From an uncultured Flavobacteriales bacterium (GTDB lineage Bacteria > Bacteroidota > Bacteroidia > Flavobacteriales_G > Salibacteraceae), in contig CALKOP010000040.1 of NCBI GenBank assembly GCA_938091155.1, positions 1 to 52,526 of the forward strand: a DNA stretch of 52,526 nt. The letters are read 5' to 3'. Below are positions 1 through 9,865 of this stretch, one piece after another. Both the position numbers and the translations under genes were made by a program. The notes beneath the pieces are model-generated. The model did not search any database. It had not been told where the DNA came from and saw only the letters and a program-made list of their open reading frames with translations. Position 1 is the stretch's first letter. Each line of letters opens with the position of its first letter.

Positions 1-2174
1 GTAACTGAATTAACACCCACATCTGAGCAGTCAAAATCTGTGATGTCAAGGTTCAAGGAATCTATATCACAGTTATCCGTTGAGCCATTATCCACCTGAA
101 CTGCCGTGATACTAGCCGCACCTGAAGCGTCTAGATAAATCGTCAGGTTCTGAGTGACGACAGAAGGATTAATTGTGTCTTCGGCGGTAATACTAATAAT
201 AGTGTCTATTGAACATCCAATACTATCTACCACAGTAATTGAATATGAACCAACACCTAAGGAGTTAATTGATGATGTAGAAGCACTATTGCTCCAAGCA
301 AATTGATACGGAGAAATACCCCCTGAGCTAGAAGAGGAAATAATGCCATTAGCTGTGTTCTGACAATCTGTTGGCGTAGTTGATGCTGTGATTGCGGGAT
401 TACTGACCGTGATGGTAATACTATCCTCACAGATTCCAACCCCATCTGTTATTGTCACATTGTACGTTGTAGTTTGTGTTGGAGTAGTCTTAATCGATGC
501 GGTAGTATCACCTGTAGACCATAAGTATTGATTATTTGAACCATACAAAGTCAATATTTCAGCAGCTGATAGGGCTCTATTCCATAAACCTAAATCGTCC
601 AATTTCCCATAAAAAGGCCTATCGCATGCTCCTCCACAGTATTCATATCTTCCAATCCTACTATTACAGGAGCTTTCTGTGTTCGTATATTGAGAAAATG
701 TCGTTTCGTATTCTCCGTTTATATATAAATCTGTTCCTGCATTCGGTTTCTGAGTAAAAACAACATGCACCCATTCGTTTAAATTTGGATTGTAGTTGGA
801 GGGGTATGAGGTTGACGTAGGTTGGTACCATGATTTAAGACCCTGTGTGTTATGCAATTGATACTCTATATCATTATTGCCTGAGCAACCCGACGCAAAA
901 ATTATTGACTGGGTGGATGCCGCAGATGCTAATTGAGTTTGATATACCCAAATCGATACCGTACTGGCTCCGCTTGATCCAGTAGAAATCATGTTTATGT
1001 CTCCAAAATTGATGCCCGCATTGGTACTAAAGGAATATGCCGCGTTAGGGCTATCAAATCTATCAGTCGTTAAGCTCGCATTCGATACTGAACCATAGTT
1101 GTTTGAACTAAATGAATTATTTGCATTTCCAGAAAAAGGATACCATCCAATTAAACCCGCAGTTGGCACATATTCAGGAACTGTTTGAGAATAACCTGAT
1201 TCCATAATTGATAATGAAACCGAATCTCCTGCGCAAATCGTAGTATCATCTTGCTCAATTTGAGAATTGATCAAGCTCACATAAACCGAATCTCCTGCGC
1301 TGCAGCTAGAGCTATCTGTTACTGAAACGTAATACGTTCCTGAACTCGAAACATAGGTTGCTTGGGTGCTTGCTCCAGTGCTCCATGAGTAGGTGGAAAA
1401 GCCTGACCCCGCATCAAGTTGAACGCTGTCAGTTCCGCAAGCAGTTATAGTATCTTGCAATGAGTTAAAAGTTGCAGTGCATGATGAGTTGTACAGCGAT
1501 GAAATTTCACTAGTTGTGAGGGCTCTGTTCCAGAAAGCTGCATCGTCTAAGACTCCATCAAAATGATGAACACCGGAAGGGAATTTCCCTATCAAAACGT
1601 TACTTGAATTAAATGAAACCGGAGTAACTGACATAGCGCCCGAGGCGACCGATACGCCGTCAAGAAACAAAACCATCTGTGTGCCGTTCCAAGTAGCGAC
1701 ATAATGATGCCAATTATTGTCGTCGTAGTTATTTCCCACTTGTAAATCTTGTCCGCCTGATCCACCTGAAGTGTTTGGGTAAATCCGCCATTGCAGTCTC
1801 CCATTGGTTAATAATCGACATGTGTAAGTTGTCCAACTTTGGTCCGTAGCTAATAATTCTTGATTTCCTGAACTGTTCGTTCTAAACCAGATACTGAAGG
1901 TCATACTAGTTGTAGGTAGTATTGAGTTACTCCCTAAGTCTAGATAATCATTTGTTCCATCAAAATCATATGCGCTGTTAACATTACTATACCTATCCAA
2001 AGTTAAGGTCGCGCCATTTATGGATCCATTATTACCGTTGCCGCTCACGTCATTTGCATTGCCGCTAAACGGATAATAACCTATCAAGCCGTTTTGAGGC
2101 ACATAGCCAGGTATGTTTTGAGCCTTCATCGTGGTACCAAGAATCACTAGCAAGGAGAAGGTCAGATATCGCAT
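1..2174 (-). CDS. Partial large secreted adhesin with two LamG/concanavalin-like domains followed by SprB-like repeats; C-terminus lies beyond the window edge
   Basis: Open minus-strand frame from ATG at 2172-2174 (MRYLTFSLLVILGTTMKAQNIPGYVPQNGLIGYYPFSGNANDVSGNGNNGS...) to position 1 with no stop. 'GLIGYYPFSGNAND' and 'GLIGWYPFSGNANN' mark two LamG-like repeats. Absent from the ORF track because it is truncated. Confidence 0.8.
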   Translation of the reverse strand, partial: MRYLTFSLLVILGTTMKAQNIPGYVPQNGLIGYYPFSGNANDVSGNGNNGSINGATLTLDRYSNVNSAYDFDGTNDYLDLGSNSILPTTSMTFSIWFRTNSSGNQELLATDQSWTTYTCRLLTNGRLQWRIYPNTSGGSGGQDLQVGNNYDDNNWHHYVATWNGTQMVLFLDGVSVASGAMSVTPVSFNSSNVLIGKFPSGVHHFDGVLDDAAFWNRALTTSEISSLYNSSCTATFNSLQDTITACGTDSVQLDAGSGFSTYSWSTGASTQATYVSSSGTYYVSVTDSSSCSAGDSVYVSLINSQIEQDDTTICAGDSVSLSIMESGYSQTVPEYVPTAGLIGWYPFSGNANNSFSSNNYGSVSNASLTTDRFDSPNAAYSFSTNAGINFGDINMISTGSSGASTVSIWVYQTQLASAASTQSIIFASGCSGNNDIEYQLHNTQGLKSWYQPTSTSYPSNYNPNLNEWVHVVFTQKPNAGTDLYINGEYETTFSQYTNTESSCNSRIGRYEYCGGACDRPFYGKLDDLGLWNRALSAAEILTLYGSNNQYLWSTGDTTASIKTTPTQTTTYNVTITDGVGICEDSITITVSNPAITASTTPTDCQNTANGIISSSSSGGISPYQFAWSNSASTSSINSLGVGSYSITVVDSIGCSIDTIISITAEDTINPSVVTQNLTIYLDASGAASITAVQVDNGSTDNCDIDSLNLDITDFDCSDVGVNSV

Positions 2175-2415
2175 TATTGTTTTGGGGGTTTAAATTAATT
2201 TTGAGTTTTAGATTCTTTAAGGTAACCACGTTGATTCTATCTCAAAGGGCAAAGTATTCAACTGATCAATTTTCTAGATGGTAATTCTAAGTGCAAGAAA
2301 CTATTAGAGATCACTTTTTTGAGTAAAACAAAGTAACTACGCATTTATCTTATTTCTCATGATCAAGTTCTAGTTGCTTATTAAGTTCACATTTCGATTG
2401 TTGCCGAAAGGATAT

Positions 2416-3573
2416 ATGATACAAATAAAAGATAGTTTAATCGCGCTTCTAGTTACCTGCTGCGTTCAGAGTCAAGGCCAAGACCTGCAGGACTTACAAT
2501 CCCTCTATGCTGCTGAAATAGGGAGTCATCGAGAGTCCGGCGTCAACCCCCGGTTGCGGCTTACAGAAATAAGCTTCTTCGGTGATAAAATATTTGTTAA
2601 CCCTCAAGGGACTCTTTATCTCTTTGAATATAGTAGGAAGCTCAAGCATCTAAGAAGATTAGATAAAAGTATCTACCATGGTGCATTCTTTAGACGATAC
2701 TTTTTTATTCACAATGCTGTTCCTTATCAATTTGGTGGGGAAGGGCTATTTCAAGAACATAGCTCACTAATTGAGTTTGATGGAGTTAATCAAGATTGGT
2801 CTGAGCTTCAGGTTCAGAATTTCAGCGATCGCCATAGAATCAATTTTGCTTCCTACTTCAATGATAGTATCTGGTTAATCGGACATTTTTACAACGACTC
2901 AGAAAAACCTTTTTATGGAGTAATTGATTTAGAAAACATGGTTTTTGTGCCTGGTGGTATAACGGAAATCCAAGATCTGCACTTTGGGCAATTTTTCGAG
3001 AATTATTTTGAGGATTCCGTCTCACTCATTGGGCGTTTCCTAGATAATCAGGATGTTGTTTTTTTTGACAAAAAGAGAAAACGATTTTACAAGCAGTGGG
3101 ACCTCCCATCAGAAACCGAATTAGATTATGTTGAGTCGTATTCCAGTGGTGACACGATTTTTCTATTCCGCAGTGATGGATCTATTGTGCAGATTCAAAA
3201 ATCAGATGTTTTAAGGAGAGAGTCAGCCCATCAGTTTTTCCTATCTGATTCAAACAGAAAAGATTCTAATTGGATCATTCCTACAATTCTCGCTGCAGTC
3301 ATAGGCATTGTTCTTTCCTTGAGAAGGGCTGTAATTAGGCGCAAGGATAACGCGTCGGTAAGTCTAGAAAGCCATCTTTTATCAGTAAACGGAGAGATTT
3401 CTGTAGAGAAAATGAATACTCTTTTTAAGTTGGATAAATTAACCCCGGACAACGCTAAAGTTAAGAGAAACACTATTATCAAAAATTTGAACTCCAAGGG
3501 GAAAGTGAAAATATCTCGATATCAAGATCCCTCAGATAGGCGGAGGGTCGTATACACCGTCAAGAAGAACTAG
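2416..3573 (+). CDS. Membrane-anchored protein: signal peptide, extracytoplasmic propeller-like region, single TM, C-terminal winged-helix-like domain
   Basis: ORF 2374..3573; ATG at 2416 gives signal peptide MIQIKDSLIALLVTCCVQSQGQ; TM WIIPTILAAVIGIVLSL; C-terminus ISVEKMNTLFKLDKLTPDNAKVKRNTIIKNLNSKGKVKISRYQDPSDRRRVVYTV is basic and winged-helix-like. Confidence 0.65.
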   Translation: MIQIKDSLIALLVTCCVQSQGQDLQDLQSLYAAEIGSHRESGVNPRLRLTEISFFGDKIFVNPQGTLYLFEYSRKLKHLRRLDKSIYHGAFFRRYFFIHNAVPYQFGGEGLFQEHSSLIEFDGVNQDWSELQVQNFSDRHRINFASYFNDSIWLIGHFYNDSEKPFYGVIDLENMVFVPGGITEIQDLHFGQFFENYFEDSVSLIGRFLDNQDVVFFDKKRKRFYKQWDLPSETELDYVESYSSGDTIFLFRSDGSIVQIQKSDVLRRESAHQFFLSDSNRKDSNWIIPTILAAVIGIVLSLRRAVIRRKDNASVSLESHLLSVNGEISVEKMNTLFKLDKLTPDNAKVKRNTIIKNLNSKGKVKISRYQDPSDRRRVVYTVKKN

Positions 3574-3602
3574 CGTTAACAATTTATAATTATCGCTAGT
3601 TC
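3567..3602. terminator. Candidate bidirectional hairpin between convergent genes
   Basis: Perfect 9-bp inverted repeat GAACTAGCG (3567-3575) / CGCTAGTTC (3594-3602) between converging CDSs. No strong T-tract on either side. Confidence 0.35.
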
Positions 3603-3606
3603 AGTC

Positions 3607-5352
3607 TTATTGCAATACAATCTGCTTTATAGCGAGGCCGACATCGTTCTGATATCTCAAAACATAGCAACCTCTCGGTAATTTTGAGATGTCGATAATT
3701 GAAATGGGTTTGTTAGGTGTCTCTTTAAAAATAAACCTACCCGAAGCGTCCATCAATGCCAACCGACTATTGACTGAAAGAGCGTTTGCAAACTCAACAT
3801 TTAAGACGTTAGTTGCAGGGTTTGGATAAGCAGAAAACAGGCTCTCATCCAGTTCATCCAAACCTTGAGCGATGGAAATAACAAATAATGACACATCGCC
3901 TTCACAACCATATTCGTCGGTTACTGTGAGTGAAAAAATACCCGATTTCCAAGTTCTGATTTCAGAGTCATCATCTCCATTACTCCACAAGTAAGACTGA
4001 TATCCAGATTCCGCTGTCAGTTTTGTTTTCCAGCTGTTGGTATATGACTGAGTCACATTAGGAACCGGTGGTGAACGGAAAACCACCTCTAACGTATCAC
4101 TAGACCAACAGCCTATGCTATTGGTAACGGTAAGAGAATAAGTGCCGTTGTCTGTAACAGAGAATGCATTGGTATCAGATATAGAGGTCCAACCTATGCT
4201 GTTCCATGCGTAGGTTTTGAAATTGGTTTCTGTTCCAAATTCCATAGTGTCGTCTTCGCAAGCATACGCCGGGTTTCCAGGATAAAAGTCAATTTCAGGT
4301 GCAGGCACCACCTCTAACCAACCTGTGTCAGACTTGACGCAACCTGTGACTGTATCCGTCATAGTCACTGTCACCGGACCCGTTGTCGTTTTATTAATGA
4401 TGCTATTTGTTGAACCATCGCTCCAAGCAAACAAACAAAAACTACATGTGACCGCATAGCTTCTGGTCTGGCCCTCGCAAATAGTGTCATCAGTTACCGT
4501 GCTGGTTGGGCCAGGTATTACATTAATTTGCGTGCGGGCCACAGCGCCACATAGTGTTGTTGGATCATAGGCTGTTACACTATAAATGTCGTTCTGATTA
4601 GCTACAACTGTAGCGGTGGAATCGCCAGTATTCCAAGCAAAACTCACTCCCGTTGAATTAGATGTTGCGGTTAGTGTGTTTTGTTCTCCTTCACAAAACG
4701 TGGTATCTGGTGGCAATGGATTAATCGTGGGCTTATTTGGACCATAACAACCATAAATGTCAAAAACAACATCAGGATATTGGACATTCACACAGCTGTT
4801 ATCAGTAATGTCTGTCCATGACGTACAGCCTGCGCTCCAAGACCCACCTGGATTCTCCCACATTGCCTCTTCGCCATAGCCTCCATTATCCAGGTACCAA
4901 TACCAGACACCCTGATCGCTTAGGTAATTTTTACGCGCTGAGGCTGCTAACCAATAGGAGCCAGCGCTTAATTGCAATGGCGTATTCCAAAAAGCAGTAA
5001 TAGCTCCATCTCCATCTTGATCTAAGTTTACCTGAAACACATTGGTATAAACCGAAGAGCCAATAGCTCCATTATTGTTTTCGTAAATGGTAATGTTCAT
5101 GCCCGCAGAATCTGGGTTGGTAACATTATAAAATCCATAAATAGTTACGGAATCTATATACCATGTCTCACCTGAAGGCACGTCAAAATCATCCGCAATG
5201 CGGCAGTCATTTCCATTATACAGGTTTTCAAAATCCTGTGCGACAAGTCCTGCTGTTGTGGCATTTTGGGTTTGATCGAATAACTGTACTTGAGCCTTTA
5301 TGGACCCAATAAATAAAAGTGAAATAGAAAGTAATAGGTACAGGAGTTTCAT
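3607..5352 (-). CDS. T9SS type A sorting domain-containing secreted protein with Ig/PKD-like repeats
   Basis: Signal peptide MKLLYLLLSISLLFIGSIKAQ from ATG at 5352; C-terminal 'SAYPNPATNVLNVEF...ISKLPRGCYVLRYQ' is a Por-secretion sorting domain. Paralog of 5473..7191. Confidence 0.85.
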   Translation of the reverse strand: MKLLYLLLSISLLFIGSIKAQVQLFDQTQNATTAGLVAQDFENLYNGNDCRIADDFDVPSGETWYIDSVTIYGFYNVTNPDSAGMNITIYENNNGAIGSSVYTNVFQVNLDQDGDGAITAFWNTPLQLSAGSYWLAASARKNYLSDQGVWYWYLDNGGYGEEAMWENPGGSWSAGCTSWTDITDNSCVNVQYPDVVFDIYGCYGPNKPTINPLPPDTTFCEGEQNTLTATSNSTGVSFAWNTGDSTATVVANQNDIYSVTAYDPTTLCGAVARTQINVIPGPTSTVTDDTICEGQTRSYAVTCSFCLFAWSDGSTNSIINKTTTGPVTVTMTDTVTGCVKSDTGWLEVVPAPEIDFYPGNPAYACEDDTMEFGTETNFKTYAWNSIGWTSISDTNAFSVTDNGTYSLTVTNSIGCWSSDTLEVVFRSPPVPNVTQSYTNSWKTKLTAESGYQSYLWSNGDDDSEIRTWKSGIFSLTVTDEYGCEGDVSLFVISIAQGLDELDESLFSAYPNPATNVLNVEFANALSVNSRLALMDASGRFIFKETPNKPISIIDISKLPRGCYVLRYQNDVGLAIKQIVLQ

Positions 5353-5389
5353 ATGACTAAGACTTATAAACCAATCCACTGGTTGTAAC

Positions 5390-5397
5390 CAAAGTTA
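5390..5397 (-). promoter_or_regulatory. Bacteroidota sigma -7 box TAACTTTG upstream of T9SS gene
   Basis: Exact match to TAnnTTTG on the minus strand, 37 nt upstream of ATG 5352. Confidence 0.45.
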
Positions 5398-5472
5398 AAG
5401 ATATTACAAAAAAAATGGAGGCCTCCCTAGGGGAGTATCCACTTCTACACTAGAAGGTTAGGGTTCCTAGGT

Positions 5473-7191
5473 TTAGTGCCGTAAGATTTGAATGGATTCC
5501 ACTCCACTATCTCCTTTAATATTCAGTAGGTAATAGCCACTTGGAATCTTACTTAAATCAAGTTGCTCATTGATGCTTTTTGCTGTCTGAGTTATAACTA
5601 TGCGCCCCATTGCATCTACCAACTCCATTTGCTTAGGTGCGAAAGCTCCACTCCATTGCACGTTGAGCAAGGCATCGGTAGGGTTTGGAAAAACCTTGAT
5701 AGAAGTTAAGTCTGATTCGTTAATCCCTGAAGGAATAACTGTAACGAAGATGATGGCGACTCCTTCGCAACCGAAACTATCTGTAACCGTTACTGAATAT
5801 TGTCCGTCTTCATCAACGATCGTTTCCCGTTCATCATCACCAGTGCTCCATAAATAAGAAGTATATCCTTCATCAGCTTTCAGCTTAGTCTTAAATGAAC
5901 CTGTAACGCTAGTCTTTATATCTGTTATAGGGAGGGCTTTCACTTCTAGCGCAACAGAATCATAGGCTTCACATCCTAATTCCGTAGTCACCGTTACAAA
6001 GTATTCTCCCGCATTCATGACGGTAATTGCATTACTGTCTGACCCGATTGACCAATTGTATGATTCATAAACCTCTAAAACACTCATTATTCCTGTATCA
6101 CCGTTGCAGATATAGAATCCGGAATCTGGAATCATAGTCGGTGGAGAGGGAGTTTCCACTTCTAACCATGCGCTGTCCAGCTCACTTACGCAACCTGTGG
6201 ATGCGTCTATGACCTGAAGATATTGCCAACCAGCATCACCCGTAAGGTAAAAAACGGTGCCCGTATCTCCGTTCCATACATATTCACATAGGCCGGTACA
6301 AGCGGAGCCTACTCCACTAAAGGTTGTGCTTTTGCCCTGACATATAGTGTCGTTTTCTAATCCTTCTGCAACTGGATTATCATTAACCAAGATGGCTGTT
6401 TCAAAAACCGCTGCGCAGTTGGTGGTATTATCCGTAACTGTTATCGTGTAATCCATTGTAGTGTCTACGGTTACAGATGTGCCTGTTTCTCCCGAGCTCC
6501 ATAAATAAGAAGCGTTGGAAGAAGTAACTAGGTTAATGGTAACTGAATCTCCTTCACAGATCGTTGTATCTTCAATAAACCCAGTTAATTGTGGTGGATT
6601 AATACAACCATAGATCTGAAAATTAGCGCTTGAATCTGTAATCGATGAAATACACGTATACAAAGGTTGCCAGGAGGTGCATACCGCATAGCCTCCACCT
6701 GGATTGTACCAATTCATTGGGTTAGCTGTTTCCAGAGCTGTAATTCTTGCCCAGTACCACGGAAAAGTGCTGGTATCAATTTTTACCGATAACCAATACG
6801 TTCCTTCTCCTAAGAAAATTGGATCACCTTCAAAATATGGCTCTAAATCTCCATCATCATTATAATCCCCGTCTTGAACTTTTCTTGTTTCCACAACAGC
6901 ATCAGGCTCACCATTATCGTCCGAATATATTGTTACAACAGTGGGCGTGTTGGTGTCTGGCGTTGCATTATAAAAGCCCTCCACTAAGACGCTGTCAATT
7001 CGCCAAACCTGACCAGTTGGCACTGTAAAATCATCTGCTCCCTCTGTGTTAAATTGTGCGCTTGTAGCTGTGGTGTGCTCTCTACATAAAATACCACCCG
7101 TATTTATACTATCGGTTTGGTCAAAAAGTAACACTTGTGCATCCGCTGAGAAGTATGCAAACACAGAACAAATGAGTATAAGTTTTTTCAT
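5473..7191 (-). CDS. T9SS type A sorting domain-containing secreted protein, paralog of the downstream gene
   Basis: Signal peptide MKKLILICSVFAYFSADAQ from ATG at 7191; C-terminal 'KVFPNPTDALLNVQW...LSKIPSGYYLLNI'. N-terminal region aligns with the paralog (LFDQT, ADDF.VP.G..W.IDSV...GFYN). Confidence 0.85.
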   Translation of the reverse strand: MKKLILICSVFAYFSADAQVLLFDQTDSINTGGILCREHTTATSAQFNTEGADDFTVPTGQVWRIDSVLVEGFYNATPDTNTPTVVTIYSDDNGEPDAVVETRKVQDGDYNDDGDLEPYFEGDPIFLGEGTYWLSVKIDTSTFPWYWARITALETANPMNWYNPGGGYAVCTSWQPLYTCISSITDSSANFQIYGCINPPQLTGFIEDTTICEGDSVTINLVTSSNASYLWSSGETGTSVTVDTTMDYTITVTDNTTNCAAVFETAILVNDNPVAEGLENDTICQGKSTTFSGVGSACTGLCEYVWNGDTGTVFYLTGDAGWQYLQVIDASTGCVSELDSAWLEVETPSPPTMIPDSGFYICNGDTGIMSVLEVYESYNWSIGSDSNAITVMNAGEYFVTVTTELGCEAYDSVALEVKALPITDIKTSVTGSFKTKLKADEGYTSYLWSTGDDERETIVDEDGQYSVTVTDSFGCEGVAIIFVTVIPSGINESDLTSIKVFPNPTDALLNVQWSGAFAPKQMELVDAMGRIVITQTAKSINEQLDLSKIPSGYYLLNIKGDSGVESIQILRH

Positions 7192-7224
7192 GACGTATAG
7201 TCTTGAGTTAATCAGAGAATTAAC

Positions 7225-7232
7225 CAAATTTA
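7225..7232 (-). promoter_or_regulatory. Bacteroidota sigma -7 box TAAATTTG
   Basis: Exact TAnnTTTG on the minus strand, 33 nt upstream of ATG 7191. Confidence 0.4.
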
Positions 7233-7388
7233 TCGATAAATGTAGTACGCGGTTGAATACCAAACAATTCGTGTATTAGTATCGTGTTTAGGACAAACTA
7301 ACTCGTGAAGAATCTTGCTATATTTTACTAATGAGTTGAAACATTTGAATAAAAGTCAATTTTCCAATTTATCTTCGCCCCACTTGAA

Positions 7389-8108
7389 ATGCCCCTCGTG
7401 TCAGAAGCGCTAGTCATCATACCCACATACAACGAGAAGGAGAACATCGAGAACATGGTTCGAAAAGTGTTTTCGTTGCCCGCTGATTTCGATCTTTTGA
7501 TCGTTGATGACGGGTCGCCCGATGGTACCGCAGATATTGTAAAGCGCTTGATGGAAGAGTTTCCTGGTAAACTCCACATAGAAGAGCGCAAAGGAAAGCT
7601 TGGTTTAGGCACTGCCTACATCCATAGTTTTAAATGGGGTTTGAAGCGCTCGTTTGAATACTTTTTTGAAATGGACTGCGATTTTTCACATAATCCTGAC
7701 GACCTCATTCGACTCTATGCCGCTGCCAAAGATGATAGAGCAGATGTGGCTATAGGCTCGCGCTATGTAAAAGGTGGTAAAGTAGACAACTGGCCGATCG
7801 GTCGCATATTGATGTCTTATTTCGCCTCGGTTTATGTGCGTATCGTGCTTTGGATGAACATTATGGACACTACTGCGGGCTTCAAGTGCTACAGAAGAAA
7901 GGTGCTGGAAACCATTGATTTGGACGATGTGCAATTTGTAGGTTATGCCTTTCAAATAGAAATGAAATACCGCGCTTGGCGCAAAAAATTCCACCTGGTT
8001 GAAGTGCCCATCACTTTCACAGACAGGATAGCTGGTTCATCAAAAATGAGCACTGGCATATTCAAGGAAGCCTTTATTGGCGTGGTGCAAATGCGATTTA
8101 AAATATGA
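7389..8108 (+). CDS. Polyprenol monophosphomannose synthase-like family 2 glycosyltransferase
   Basis: ALVIIPTYNEKENIENMV...LLIVDDGSPDGTADIV...EMDCDFSHNPDDL: GT2/DPM1 motifs. Confidence 0.9.
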   Translation: MPLVSEALVIIPTYNEKENIENMVRKVFSLPADFDLLIVDDGSPDGTADIVKRLMEEFPGKLHIEERKGKLGLGTAYIHSFKWGLKRSFEYFFEMDCDFSHNPDDLIRLYAAAKDDRADVAIGSRYVKGGKVDNWPIGRILMSYFASVYVRIVLWMNIMDTTAGFKCYRRKVLETIDLDDVQFVGYAFQIEMKYRAWRKKFHLVEVPITFTDRIAGSSKMSTGIFKEAFIGVVQMRFKI

Positions 8109-9445
8109 GTCAATTCTTAATTAAGAATGCCACAATAGTGAACGAAGGACGTTCCTACCTCGGTGGTGTTTTGATTGAAGGAGGAAAAATCAAGGACATT
8201 TTTGAAGGAGAATGCCCTGCGATTGAAAACGCGGAAGCAACAGACGCCTCAGGATTGCTTCTGCTTCCTGGAGCTATTGATGACCAAGTGCACTTTCGTG
8301 AACCAGGACTTACACACAAGGCAGAAATATATACTGAAGCCAAAGCAGCAGTGGCAGGTGGTGTAACCAGCTACATGGAAATGCCCAACACCAACCCGCA
8401 GACAATATTACAGTCTGAGTTAGAAAAGAAGTTTGACCGAGCGGCTGAATGCAGCTTAGCCAATCATTCCTTCTTTTTTGGAGCTACCAATGACAACTTA
8501 GATCAAGTATTGGCAACAGATGCCAACAACGTTTGCGGCATCAAAATATTCATGGGCTCATCAACCGGAAACATGCTGGTTGATAACACAGAAACGCTGA
8601 GCAATATCTTCGCGAAAACCAAGCTACTTATTGCCACACACTGCGAAGACGAGGCTGCGATTCGCGCCAATAGCGCAGCGGCTAAGGATCGTTTTAGCAA
8701 TAATGTTCCGTTCAATTATCATCCGGTAATTCGCAATGAAGAGGCTTGCTACATTTCGTCAAGTAAAGCGGTAGCGCTTGCTAAAAAGCACGACACCAAA
8801 CTGCACATACTGCACATTAGTACCGCCAAGGAAACAACGCTTTTCAGAAATGATATACCGCTGGTAGATAAGCGAATTACTGCTGAGGCATGCGTCCATC
8901 ACCTATGGTTCAATGACTCTTATTATGACACCAAGGGCTCTCTCATTAAGTGGAATCCAGCTGTGAAATCAGAAGCAGATCGACTAGGAATATGGGAAGC
9001 ATTGTTGGATAATCGCATTGATGTAATTGCTACTGATCATGCACCTCACACGATGGAAGAAAAAAGTGGTAACTATTGGAATGCACCTTCAGGTAGCCCT
9101 TTAGTGCAGCACTCTATTTTAGCGATGATGGACTTTGTGAAACAGGGAAAAATCACACAAGAACGCATGGTCGAAAAAATGAGTCACGCTGTTGCCGACT
9201 TATTTCAAATCAGAAACAGAGGCTACATCCGCAAGGGATACTTTGCTGACCTCGTTTTAGTAGATCCAAATAATTCTACTGACGTCACCAAAGACTCTTT
9301 GCACTATAAATGTGCTTGGTCTCCCTTTGAAGGCCATCAATTTTCGAGCTCTATTGAAACCGTATTTGTAAATGGCCATAAAGCTTACGATCTTGGAGCC
9401 TTTAATGAGTCAAAACGCGGTCATGCCTTAACATTCTCTCGATGA
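8105..9445 (+). CDS. Dihydroorotase / cyclic amidohydrolase
   Basis: 'LLPGAIDDQVHFREPGLTHK', 'IKIFMGSSTG', 'THCEDE', 'LHILHIST', 'VIATDHAPH': dihydroorotase motifs. ATGA overlap with the preceding CDS. Confidence 0.9.
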   Translation: MSQFLIKNATIVNEGRSYLGGVLIEGGKIKDIFEGECPAIENAEATDASGLLLLPGAIDDQVHFREPGLTHKAEIYTEAKAAVAGGVTSYMEMPNTNPQTILQSELEKKFDRAAECSLANHSFFFGATNDNLDQVLATDANNVCGIKIFMGSSTGNMLVDNTETLSNIFAKTKLLIATHCEDEAAIRANSAAAKDRFSNNVPFNYHPVIRNEEACYISSSKAVALAKKHDTKLHILHISTAKETTLFRNDIPLVDKRITAEACVHHLWFNDSYYDTKGSLIKWNPAVKSEADRLGIWEALLDNRIDVIATDHAPHTMEEKSGNYWNAPSGSPLVQHSILAMMDFVKQGKITQERMVEKMSHAVADLFQIRNRGYIRKGYFADLVLVDPNNSTDVTKDSLHYKCAWSPFEGHQFSSSIETVFVNGHKAYDLGAFNESKRGHALTFSR

Positions 9446-9864
9446 GAATCGCGCTTTTTACAGCAACCGTTATCCTTTTTGCGGGATGCAGTGGAAACGA
9501 AAAAAGAGTACGACCTGCGGGTGTGTTATCCGCTGATTCTATGGTTCTGGTGCTTGCAGAAGTGCAAATAATCAACGCAAAGGTTACGCATCGCGAATCG
9601 CGCAGAAAAAAATTTACAGACTTGCTAAAAGTGGAGCAGCTAGCCATGTATGACAGCATTGGTGTTACTCAATCGCAGATTGATGCGAGTATGGCCTTCT
9701 ATGCTGAAGACTATGGTGAAATGCAAAAGATGCATGATAAAGCTATGAACTTGCTCACCGAACGCATGGCTAGGTTGAAAACCGAAAAACCTGAATTAAT
9801 TGGTGCTGAAAAAGAAGATTTAGAGATCACTAAATCAGCAGATGATATTCGACACCTAGAATAG
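9442..9864 (+). CDS. DUF4296-like lipoprotein
   Basis: Lipobox LFAGC; small helical protein downstream of dihydroorotase, a typical Bacteroidota arrangement. Confidence 0.7.
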   Translation: MRIALFTATVILFAGCSGNEKRVRPAGVLSADSMVLVLAEVQIINAKVTHRESRRKKFTDLLKVEQLAMYDSIGVTQSQIDASMAFYAEDYGEMQKMHDKAMNLLTERMARLKTEKPELIGAEKEDLEITKSADDIRHLE

Positions 9865-9865
9865 C

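Noticed and set aside
5418-5472. Short palindromes GGAGGCCTCC and CTTCTA-CAC-TAGAAG between the T9SS genes
   Set aside because: Short, no T-tract in the right place, no repeat elsewhere noticed; too weak to call a terminator or mobile element.
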